A stretch of 64,000 bases of DNA, taken from assembly GCA_004794785.1 (NCBI GenBank), contig SJOL01004625.1, positions 1 through 64,000 of the forward strand, read 5' to 3'. Within the stretch, counting starts at the first letter, position 1. Each line of letters opens with the position of its first letter. Shown piece after piece: positions 53,061 to 64,000 of this stretch. The notes beneath the pieces are model-generated. The model was given only the letters and a program-made list of their open reading frames with translations, made no database searches and was not told where the DNA came from. Position numbers and translations under genes: made by a program. The DNA is from Opisthorchis felineus. Lineage: Eukaryota; Platyhelminthes; Trematoda; Opisthorchiida; Opisthorchiidae.

Positions 53061-56000
53061 TTTCAAAAACCCTGGGGGGATCCGTTTAGTGAACAGATAT
53101 GTATCCAATAACGAGCACATTTTCAGCGAACGGCACACTCGAAAGTCACAGTATTGGCTACTACTTTGGCCATGAACAAGTAGTTGCAGTCACTTATTAG
53201 TTGCTTCTTACACAGAATAACGAAAGGAGGCGAAAAACAAAGTGTCAATACCGTTAGCGTTCTTAGGATTTCTACTAAAATGGTTAACTTTGGATTGCTT
53301 ACGTGACTTTGGAGTTCAAATAACAACTTCGCGTACTTACTGCAAAACAGTCCAAAGAGTAATTATATTCTGCAGTCATTTTAGTCATAACTAATTGGGG
53401 TTGTTTGATGAGAAGACCCTAATGGAAGGACATCGAATAACAACAAAGAATAAATTAAGGATCCTTAGTCTATAGCGAACGTTGGCAAGCCACTTTCCGA
53501 CCGGTCGGCATCAACCACATGTTTACCGAAATTATACGGTTGAGAAACAAGACCGCTGACCTGAAAGCTTATAATATACAATCAACTGTAGCACCTTGAT
53601 TATTTCATGAACCGCGCCACCTGGCAGTATCTCACGTCCCGGATTTTCCGCGAGCTTCAAGACAGCCATTCATTTGAAGAGCCTCACAGCTGAAAGGCCG
53701 GAGCTAGAGAACAACCGTATTCTCAGCATACTTTCAATCAACTCCAGGCATAACCTGTGGTTATGTACCGGCGGAGGCATCTGAAACATGTCAAGGCGAA
53801 GCAGCTCAGACGTAATGCTCCTCCTGGATTCGTGCTTAAAAATTGGGAGTCTTTTTTTGAGCACCGCAGCCAAGGAATGATCTTCTTCTTTTATGTTTTA
53901 TTCTATTGTCTGCATCGACTCCAGACGGGTTGGACGGAAAACAGCCTTCCATGCCTGATAGTTGTCCAGGGTGCTTGCACATTTTAGCATTCAAATGATC
54001 TTGTATTTGCATTCAGACTAGGAAACGTGCATCCAGAGGAGAATACTTCCTGGAGTTCTCACTCAAAATATGGCGGGTATTCGTTCACTTTTAATGGCTT
54101 AAAGCAGCCACATAAGGCCCCAAAAACGTTTAGACGGGAACAAAAACACGATACAAAATTGACTGTATCCGCAATGTTGATTCCTCGAAGGAGGGGAGAC
54201 GGTCGAAGTTCGATATTCTGGATTTTCTGTTACTTCACTGGCACGATGCGTTACTGAAACTTGTGTTCCACTTTTCTGAAGAATCCAGTACGAATATATT
54301 CCCCACCTGTTGCACCTTGAAACGAATCCGATATTCAAGAGTCATCATCAGGATGAATAATAATAGCAACTGTTAGCGTTACTTTCCTAAGTTCAATCTT
54401 GTGATGATTATTTTCAACTAGCAGGCGAAGAAAGCAAGGCAGTAAACCCAATATCCGCATAACACACGCCAGTCTGGGAAACCAAAATCGGGGTGAAAGT
54501 GAAGTGCCATGTAAAAATATGCATAGTTCTTCACAAGTGGGAACGGAAAGCACATTTCTTGACCTAAGTTTGGGTTAAAACCTCCATGGCGAAAACATTT
54601 AGAAGTAGAAACCGGGTCGTATGTGGGTTCGTGACTGATCCACCACAAAATAGAAGCGATTTATTATGGGATGGAATCAAGAAGCAGTCGCATGGAGTAC
54701 TATTCTCTACGTGTACTTCCGGCATAAAATTTGTTTTTCTGCGGCTTGCTATCACATAATTTTAAGGTGTCATCGTCCAACCCAGCTTTAAATAGCCGTA
54801 TTGAACAATGCTAAGGTGTTTAGTGGAAATAATCTCGAAAAGGATGAAAGAAATATTTTTAGGGCCAAAAAATTTGGGCTACTGATCCCGTTTTCATTGA
54901 TTTCAGTCTCATGCGATGAATCACGTCCAAACTTTGTCGGACAAAAGGTATTCTATAGATACTTGTGGATTATTCGGACACGTAAAAGCATTTTAACAAG
55001 GCCTTTGAACATGGTGATTACCTTCACCATTTGTGGGAGCCGATAATTTAGCTTGCTTTGTTCAGTAACTGACCACTCCAACTCTAGTTTATGTAACGGG
55101 GCTGTTAGTGCTTCTTTTGCAGTTAACGGATCAACAGTGATCTGTGCTTTTACACCAGATAAGTCCGTCCATTCGCCATACCTGTACCCTCGGGTGAAAT
55201 GGCCGGTGATTGCGAACCACTACGTGGCCAGAAAGAGAAAACATATTACTCAGGTGGGGGCACCACCGCGCTGAGAACTTAAACAGCGGTGCTACACCCT
55301 TTTTTCGCTTGTACCTTTCAGGTGAAAGACAACCGCAGAACGACAAGAACAAAACCGACCCGGGAAACTTGGGCAAAAGCCTCGATCCCGTGTATCAATC
55401 CGTGAATCCATGTGAGTGAATCAGAAAACCAGAAGTCGACCCAAGGCAACAGCCACTTCTTCAAGGATATGAGCATGAGAACTCAGGAAATGTGCAACAT
55501 TTATAGCCGATTGTCGCAGAGCGCACTATGCAGTTCTGTATTCTCTTTCAAGAAACGTAGTCGCACAGCTTCGACAAGGCAAGATTACGTATAGTCAGAA
55601 GACAGCTCGCTTTTTGCGGGTGGCATGTTTTTATCTACGAACCATAGATACCCAGTCACTGTTTTAACTCACCCGAATATTCTGAAATAAAGCTGGCTAG
55701 ACAGATACCCGAGCGCTTTTACCTGATACCGAGCGACACAAAGTTTGGGCCAGTGGTTAAATATGCGTTTCGTAAACCGCTTTAGAAAGGTTATCCTCCT
55801 TACCCTATCAGTTTATGAAACCGGCTGCGGCTTTCTGCCCGGTAACTGCGAGTCTGGTAGCCTCGCTTGGTTGATACACATTCTGCGGCGCACTGTGGAA
55901 AGGTTCATCTTGTAGTGTCAACAGTTGTTACTGGTGGCATCGGGCAGTTTGAGGACAAGGGAGGCTGTTTTCACAGCTTAATTAAGCAACCCCACGGGTC

Positions 56001-59000
56001 AAATAGCAACGCTTGAGGCACCTAGTTGCCGTCGTTGATCAGACACTCAAACCGTTTGTACAGCATGATTTTGCTGCTCAACCACAACGGATTGATTTGT
56101 CGAATTGAAACCCAGTCCACTATGCTTCCAGTGCGTTTACTATGCAAGCTCCTCCTCAACGCAAGGCCTGAACACCTAGGTTACCACTACACCCGCAGCA
56201 CCGGAAACTGCAAAGCCAATGGTTATGAAATCACAACCCTGTTACTGATATATGCAACGCAAATACGGGAGCGTCTGATCCGTATTCGGCATTCGCACCT
56301 TGAAAGGTGAAAGGGCGGAAATTAATTCATACTGGCCGACGAAATAATAGTAGCCAAAGCTTCTTTCACCCGGCTTGAGTGAACACAGCGTACCGCTATC
56401 TTTCGACGCAAACTAGGTGCAGCCACACATAACAGTGTGCGCACTGTACCCAGTAAATTGTCAGCTCCTTACAGCCCCTATTGTACAAACATCTGACATC
56501 AGAGTCAATGTGCGTTGCCGTTGGTGCTTCTTATAACGCGTCACCAAGGTACCATAATTCGCGGTATTCCGCAACTTGTGATCATAGACCTTGATGCACT
56601 AAAGATAACACTTGTTATCCTTCGAATAGAAAGTCTCGTCAAGCTCCAACATCTTGTGCTTGCATACCCAAAGAGGACTATTTAGGTGCACCTGAGTAGG
56701 GCCGTGTTGGAGATACAGGCCAGCTCTTTCGCATTGCAGAAACTTCGGTGGTTACTGAGAAATCAAAGTTAGCACACCCGGACGAAAATGTAGATTCAGC
56801 GCCTGCAGTCCAATCGATGAGGCACCAGTTATACACCCGTCCGACAACACCCAGCTTTGCACATGGCCTGCGCCAACCAAAATGGTGAAAGCTCGCAAGA
56901 AATGGTAGTAAACGCCAAAATCAGACCGGCCCGAACAAACATTTGTCTCAAAAACATCAGATTATTGTAAGTGACATTCAGTTTTACACAAATTGCCTAT
57001 AGGACAACCTGGATAAACCCTTGTCTCAGTACCAGCTTCCAACGGTTGAGCCTCTTTCAGTGGCAACAGCCTCCTGCTAGATCCAGGCTAAGTGATGTTC
57101 ATTCCACCTGGCGGAAATGTTCGGTTGGTGACGTGATGACGACCTAGCGTTCGTAAAACAACACAAGCATTTAATTGGCTGCCTCAGTCGAAGATTATTT
57201 TTGCTGAAAGTTAGGTACAAATTGGCGCGAAGAGGCAACGTGGAGCTCTCGCCACTGATGCGACTGATACGCTCCTAGGTGTTGCCGTACTTCTCAAATA
57301 CCCCAAATGAGGTGGTGCATTTGGGCCCGCCGGCCGGCCATGCATAAATGCGGCACCAACGGGCGGTCGGTTCTTTGTTCCGAGTTGCTCATTTTGGTTA
57401 TTGATGCCCTAAGTACAGGTAGGTAATGAGGGCGATTTGGCTAAATTCCACTAAATATTCACATTAGCTGGTTCGACTCTGCTGATTTTTTATTACCAGT
57501 GGCGAGTGCATGGTCCTTTGAACGTTTTGCTCGGACACTTCGGTAGGATACCCATAAATCATTGAGATGAGACCAGTATCCCTGGTTACAGGCTCAGGCG
57601 ACGGACCTCACTTCCATGCAATTCACCACTCCTTTGGGACGAAAAGAAAACCTTCAGAAGTAAGTCACATCCTACGCTGGTTATTTTTCACCCTGAAACT
57701 TTGTAAGATATGAAAAGAACAAAAGTGATAGGATTTCTGCCATGAGAGTAATAGAATGCGGATCATTCTCATCTGTCACAATCGTTCGGGCAGCTTTCAC
57801 TGGTGTCACAATCCGCGCAAAATGTTCCGTCGCCATGTCACTGCAGTCCTCTGACTCACCGCAGGCAGGCTATGGCCAACAATATTGCAACCACTGACTA
57901 CCACATCCCGCATGTGGTATCGATCTCCATGACTACAGTGTGTGGAATCTACCTATACCATATTCCTACACTTCGCAAACAAACTGCGCACTTGCATAAC
58001 ACAAACAACAGAACTCTCACATTGTTGTCGTCACAGATAGCCGTTGGTCCAGTTACGCCCAGGGTCCTTCTGATAACCTGTATCCCACGAGCAGGTTTGT
58101 GTAAGCGGTGCAGCTTACCAGGCTGGGCATGAACACCGTTGCATTTCAGGTCGATTCCCCAGGTCTTTTGAACACAGCCACGGACATTCACGAATGGCTT
58201 GAAACGTCGCAGGAAACCAAAAATCACTTGTTCTATGCCTCACCCAATCCGAAGTTGCTTGTGCACATTTTTCAGTTTCAGTTTTGCAGGTCATGCGTGT
58301 TGAAATTCACTGTAACAGGGAGATCGTCGCAGTAAATCATGCACGTATGTGGTTGGTAGTCGGAATCTGCACGCTCAAATACTAAGCCAAGGGGAATACC
58401 GACGATCAAGCTTGCTAAGGGCCTGGTATGACCATACATGTAGACGCCTGTACACGAAATAAGCGTGACCGACAGATTGCGAAAGTGCCACTTTGGACTA
58501 TTGTATATACTTTGGCGCTAATCAAGCAGGTTGCTTAACATGTTAGTTAACATGTGCCGCTTCGCCGCTGAAATCCTCGCAGTTTGGACCGAAATTTCAT
58601 GGAGGGACACCTGTGACTGCGGCAGTACTCCAAAATCGATATCGTTACGTTGCTTCTATCTGGTGGTATGTTCTGTGAACCTGCATAACCCTGGGTAAAG
58701 ATAAAAGCCGACCTGATGTCATTCCCGAGTGGGAAGTGGTTGGTTTCAGCACAGTGGCTGCAAGTTCTATCGGCCTTACATTGGCGGAAGTGGCAGAACT
58801 CAAAATCTTATCACCACAACAATCATAGGCAACGCCACAGATGATGTTGTTCCGGCGTTTCCCGGACGCCATATATGTCGATTGAACGCACTGAGCAGAG
58901 CTCTTAAAGCAACTAGTATATGAAACGCAAATACCAGCCCTACATATCCTTGTTCACAGATAGCAGTGGACCGGGTGTCCGATGATGTATGTCTTAGTGA

Positions 59001-59285
59001 AAAGCTAGCAGTCCTTCCCTATGCGTGAACTGTTTGGATGCATAAAACCTATTTAGTGTAGGTGCTCGTTGTGGATAAGGTAGCGCCACAATATGGACGG
59101 CCAGGGTGGTTTGCGGCTGTAATTCCACTTTGTGTTCTTTTCATATTCGTACAGCTATCAGTTATCATGGACGTATCATGTAAAATCTATGTATTCTGGT
59201 TAAAACGCTCGGCCAGCAGCCAGCACATATTCATATGACTCTTTAGAGCTACGCAGTAGGTTCTCTTTTCATCAACTTACTAGCA
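53061..59285. other. No gene recognised
   Basis: About 6.2 kb with short frames only. A short phrase at 57,245-57,298 (plus) reads LATDATDTLLGVAVLLKYPK, faintly like a gypsy RNase H, but is isolated. Possible splice signals occur (for example GTAAGCGG near 58,100) without a convincing exon chain. Confidence 0.45.
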
Positions 59286-59289
59286 CACA

Positions 59290-60000
59290 GATTCAGCCAT
59301 GACCCCAAAATGCTGCACAGCTATGATCCACAATTGTTCTCTTGCCTCAAGCTCTGCTGGTTGTGTCACCCAAAAGTGGGATGTGCATGCAACATCCGGG
59401 ATGGTTCACGAACGGTGTTACCAGAAACTGAGGAGAATGGCATTGGTGTCACTCCGAAACCCTCAGGCATGCCATGTAGGTGTCCTGAGACTGAGTGGAG
59501 AATTCGAGAATGAGATGCACACAGCAAATTGGTGCAACCAGAGGGTGATCCTGGAGGTGCGTTTAAAACGTGGTCTCCCCAATGATCACGTATGCGTCTA
59601 CACTCGTTTTCAGGTACCTAGGTCCAAGAGGCCCGAGACTGCAGTATCACGGCATTAGAACTAACTAACTAACTAAAGATACGTCACCGGCCTTGGTTTC
59701 TGGCGCACACCCTGTACTATCCCCAGACGGTTGACATCTGTGCTCGTGTTACCAGCGTGCTTATTCCTTCAGCCAGGTCATGTTAATCCCTCGTATTAAC
59801 TTATTTTTGGTATTCAACGGCCATTCCTATCCAAACCCTATGAAATATTACAAGTGTTCGTTTCCCTACCCCCTCAGAGGTGGTTGTCGGATCACAACGC
59901 ACCGAGGCTAAGAATACCATTTACGCTCGTTTTTGTTCCACCGCGATCTCTGCAAATGACTGCATCACACTTCCATTCGTGTTTTTACGAAGTAAGCTAC
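59290..60000 (+). pseudogene. Decayed third copy of the MULE/SWIM element
   Basis: The frame 59,299-59,658 aligns to the region after NNRLEN of the 26.5-28.4 kb copy: FENEMHTANWCNQRVILE corresponds to VREVEMHTSYHCDRRQILE. Downstream, CAGACGGTTGACATCTGTGC near 59,725 is identical to 27,692 onward and is again preceded by a CAG acceptor, so the exon boundary is conserved. The SWIM cysteines are lost here. GGTGG(T/C)TGTCGG near 59,880 matches the next block (27,854). An (AACT)n microsatellite lies at 59,659-59,676 where the intron would be. Confidence 0.65.
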
Positions 60001-63000
60001 AATCTGTAATCTAGGTGATGTAGTAATTCTGTCACATCTAACTACCTTCTCCGCTCCAGTGCATTAGAGCTAGAAAAGGACTCGCCAACAGTCTTTTTTG
60101 TGTTTTGACGTCCACTAAAGGAACACATGCATCAATTCCAGCGCGCGGTACTAATAGTTCTTATGTAAAACGACGTTCAAGTCCTACACTGTCGTGTTTG
60201 CAGGCAGCAAGTGATAATAATCGTCAAACATATTTTTCTCCAAGTGAACGGAATCACAGGTACCGGAGCTTCATTCATTTTGAGTAAATCTCGTATTTCT
60301 CGGGGTCCAATTCTCAGGAGACATCGGTGACAACATGTGACACAACGTGAAACGTTTTTTGAGAACGATACCATTTAAGCAAAGACATACGAGCTTGTGG
60401 CTTCCACAACGGAAGCTTTATAGAGTAAGTAGTAGAGTCAGTTTGTTGTCAGCCAAGCCAACTTTCCGGTGATGTTATGATAAACTGACGAACCTGTTCT
60501 GCTCATTTCAGGGCAACAATAGGTCAGCGAGTACTCCATACCAGGGAAGCAGTAAAAGCTTTTGCTGGAAAATTTTAAGCGGATAACCGCCCAGTAAAGT
60601 TCATAACTTCAGTATCGTTCCAGCTGGAGTATCGACTTTTCTTAGTTGAGGTGGATGGGCGTATGTTCATCGTGCACATGTGCTTGGTTCGTTTGATTGT
60701 ATAGAATTAACTTTCCTCCCGATTGACGGAAGTTCTCAATGGTTCACGGTATATTTAGCAGCTCACCATACAGAGTTCTAATCCCAAATCATGTGACAGC
60801 TCCCCGGTGCCGACTGGGGAGCACCTTTTGTTTAATGCCACTCGTATTTGAGGACTTTGCTGCAGCGAACATGGCTTAAATACCTTCAGGATGATATCAA
60901 GCGTTCTTTCAGAGAAAACTCGACCCACTTGCTTAGGTAATATACAATTCATGAAAACGATTAAGTTTTTTTCATTTGATGGAATAATATGAGTAGACGT
61001 TTATGCGTCAGGCACTGCGTTCTTTCAACCACGTGCTAATTATCGGAGGTTAGTGAGTGACGCTATTATAACTACTCTAACCAGCGCTTCCTGCTTTATG
61101 AGGACACAGGCTTCTGCACCTGTCTATTGGGGTCAAGAACACCAGATACAATTATAAACAGCCGTGACCCTACCACGTCAAACAGTGCATTGTAGGATAG
61201 AAAGCAACTCTTCAGCTCATTTTGGCTGCAGAAACGCTTGAAAAAATCGTCTATTGTGAGCATATTACGTTCTTCGGTGACTCAGGATGTTATACTTCAC
61301 TAAAAACAATTCGCGGTGTGGTGAGCCTCGAAAATATAGGTAGACCATGATACACTCCCGAATAAAATCTTGCAAGTCGATTTACATTAGCCATCGAAAG
61401 GTTGCGGCTGCCATGATTGGGTCAGACAGCGCTCTAAAATAGGTGGAGTGTCATGCGAGCCCGAATGCTGTCTAGCTCTTCTACTTGGTCTTTCTGTTAT
61501 CCACGGCAAGCGTAACGTGCCACCCCTATTTTCATGCCCGGCAGCATGTTTACTGGGCGAAAGGGACGTGCTAAAGCAGTGCAAACCAGCACCCAGAAGA
61601 TCTAAAATATCACACTTACTTGGCTGTGAGTAAGGTTTTCTGTTTGCGAATAACTCAGTCTCAGACAGCGACCACCGGGTTTGGACCTGAGGATGGAGTA
61701 AACGCGCCAACGGTGACACTACTGCTGGCGCCACATGTGGCCATCTGTGGCCAAGGGTGGCAAACAACGGTGGCATGTTCCGAATGTTACCAGCGGCGAC
61801 AGCAACGGCCATGATCGGACAAAGGTGACAAAATAAACATTTTTAGTTCATCTTTTCTGGCTCTTTCAAACTTTTTTTCAAAAGCCAATACAGCCGGACG
61901 AGGCTAACGGTTTCAGGTTTAAATTAGCTGTGGCCTATGTGCCGACTAAATGACCGCTTTCCACAGTAATCACTTTCATCATCTAACCTCACGGCATATG
62001 AACTATAACCAAACGCCATACCTAATTGCTAACCGCGTCGTGCTTGCGACAACATGCTTCATGCTCAAAGGATGGAACGTGTGCACCTCCCGCAGTCATC
62101 TGTCGTCAGTCAGGCCAGCACTTCAGCAGAAGCTGACGCTGACCGGTAAGCAATACGTCGTTGTATTTTAAAGAGTGTAATTACGCGTCCCGAAAACAAT
62201 TTTTTCCGTTTACTCAAAAATGACTCAAAGGGAAATGCGGAAAACCGGACGAAGAGTTCATGTACCCTCACACCAACCGCCAAACACCTATGGGCCATGT
62301 ATATTCAAAAAGCCCTTAAAAATATGCGTTACGCTTTGAGCAAAGTTATTGTTATCAAATAACAAGAGAATATACAGACAGCAATAAACAAATCAAGGAA
62401 ATTTTCACAGACGGCGGTGTCAAGCAAACCTGCAAGTACGACAGGTCCCATTCAAGGTAGAGTGTCTAAACTCTGTGGCTTTCCAGGGACCGAAATATTA
62501 TAACCGTGCCGGTGTGCCCACACACTGCCATCCCACAGAGTAAACAGACCCGAGAAGATATCTCACAACTTCTGAAATGATGACGTCTTTGCCTTCCCAC
62601 CTCACTGCGTCCATAATTTCGAGGATACGTTAAGTAAGCGAAAACCGTTAACTGAGTGCAGTACAATTACTTTACACTGGCCGAAGATTTACGCAAAAAT
62701 GAACGAGTGAACGGATGTTGACTGAGGTTGCGAGAAACGAACCTCGCGCAATACACGGGATATTGAATCGGTTGTGTATTCAAACACACCACTTTTAAAG
62801 GTGAGTTTTTAAATAGGGTTCCAACATCCAACCTATCCCGTTTTCCCGGTTTTCAGAAGGCTTTTACCCAACAACTGATATATTTGGCTTGTATGCGTAA
62901 AGGGACTCAGAGGTAATAACTTTGCAAAACTTAGCTAGCTCCGACCACCGTTGGCCGCCGGTGGCTGTGTTTAGAAGGGAGTTAGTTTGCTCTGCAGACG

Positions 63001-64000
63001 CAACGCGATCGGAATACTTCGAAGTATTCCAAAGTAGCTGAACATTATGATGATATGGCTGCACTAGTGGACATGGGAGTGATCGGCAAAGATAGGAGAG
63101 AAGTAGGTAATGAAGCTTCTGTCTGTTGCTTACACAAATGTGGTCTTTGCAAGACGAAGTATCTCCTGGTATGATTAGGCCTGATAAGGTAAATCCATGT
63201 ACCGGAGGAGGATTAAAGCGGCAGAATGATGCAAGGGTCTGATCAAAATTTGTAATAGAATCATGGATCTCTTAAAGTATACCTCAAACTCTACACTTCT
63301 TCGAAGCTTCGCAGCTTTCGTTCTGATCGGAACTGATTCACCCCATTTGCCTCTCGGGGTGGCCATGAAATTCTCTATCGTCTGTTATAAGATTGAAGTT
63401 TCTCTGACTGAAGCCTGATGTCTATCTTGGTTGACACCTGACAAAGCTCTAGCTGAGCTAGATTCACCACGTGAAGATTGGTCGGTAACTCAACTTCAGG
63501 ATTACTTGACCCCATGGAACACCGAGCAAACTGACGACGGGTTTGACGCTGGGGATAACTAGTCCTACACATTTGTTGAAACGTAGCGCAAATAAGCCTT
63601 GAGAGTGTCAGTCGGGAATTTACCATAAACGGCGTTGATAGTCCGCTGACCTGCAGAGGCAGATTCCGCGCCACATTAGCTTAATCCAGGATTGTCAAAA
63701 TGAAGGTGGCAAATCACAGTTTGTCCACAAAGAAAACGGTGAGTTTCTACTCTGAAATTGTAGGTTAGGTGAGCAGCTAGTAAATTTACTGGTCCTGGGG
63801 AGTTGTGAAGAGTCTGTGATCCGAGTTATTGAGGAAGGTTAATTGTTGACATTGCGTACAATTAGATGTCCACCATGGAAAGCACAGGTGAACTAATGGA
63901 CAGAACGAGGCAAAATTCCACCAGCACAGCTAGCAAACTGGAGTTGAGTTGGAATAAAAGAGTACTCGTAGCAGAACGGTCAGGTTCAAGGGTAAGAATT
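60001..64000. other. No gene recognised
   Basis: Only short or overlapping opposite-strand frames (for example 61,387-61,812 minus, 141 codons, with no domain). A perfect 20-bp palindrome, GGAATACTTCGAAGTATTCC, lies at 63,011-63,030. No shared repeats recognised. Confidence 0.45.

Noticed and set aside
57230..57330. Gypsy RNase H fragment (LATDATDTLLGVAVL)
   Set aside because: The phrase is suggestive but only about 20 residues long and has no flanking pol sequence, so it was not called as a feature.
61387..61812. 141-codon minus-strand frame
   Set aside because: No recognisable domain, and the opposite strand is also open in two places, which suggests chance.
1..64000. CRISPR array, bacterial operon features or rRNA genes
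   Set aside because: No regularly spaced repeats, ribosome binding sites or rRNA-like stretches were seen; the gene content is that of an animal genome.

Overview
The window looks like a repeat-dense stretch of a flatworm (Platyhelminthes) nuclear genome, probably a tapeworm or fluke. The evidence is of several kinds. There is one long, well-conserved animal chromatin gene. There are very short GT-AG introns (about 32-61 bp). There are several families of Ty3/gypsy and non-LTR retrotransposons of the kind common in helminths, and abundant tRNA-derived SINEs. There is also a SINE-like unit carrying a hammerhead ribozyme, a combination known from the schistosome Sm-alpha repeat. Species cannot be named from sequence alone. 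One undetermined base (N) lies inside a TA microsatellite at 1867.

Layout. 1-3,010: minus-strand LINE wreck (APE endonuclease and RT), a tRNA/hammerhead composite with 93%-identical inverted arms, and a gypsy integrase fragment. 3,010-5,700: mostly unassigned, with one tRNA-SINE. 5,706-10,037 (minus): the only clearly functional gene, a KMT2C/D-type (Trithorax-related, Trr) H3K4 methyltransferase in one long ORF, with uORFs and a splice acceptor just upstream. 10,125-12,230: no recognisable gene. 12,285-25,225: nested transposon graveyard, comprising a gypsy pol fragment, two copies of a second SINE family, a LINE endonuclease fragment interrupted by a gypsy element with both LTRs (14,579-19,242), an inverted partial copy of the same family, and a third gypsy element carrying SINEs and a 64-bp insertion with a perfect 12-bp target duplication. 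26,455-28,450: a MULE/SWIM-zinc-finger transposase-like gene with five inferred tiny introns and a deleted catalytic centre. 28,839-30,383: a 1.5-kb hairpin (fold-back) element. 30,384-41,075: mostly unassigned, with a 129-bp tandem repeat and a decayed second MULE copy. 41,080-53,060: CR1/Jockey-type LINE copies and an unclassified repeat (X), arranged as a roughly 8-kb imperfect palindrome centred near 46.1-46.2 kb. 53,060-64,000: largely unassigned, with a third MULE relic at 59.3-60.0 kb.

How it works together. Only the methyltransferase looks under purifying selection; it would act in a COMPASS-like enhancer H3K4 methylation complex. Nearly everything else is mobile DNA at different ages: recent insertions with intact target duplications (SINE at 23,525; 64-bp insert at 22,794) sit inside older, stop-riddled retrotransposons. 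The items most worth follow-up are the hammerhead-bearing tRNA-SINE, the 64-bp microsatellite-tailed insertion unit, the intron-containing MULE/SWIM family, the core shared by the two tRNA-SINE families, and the two large palindromes.
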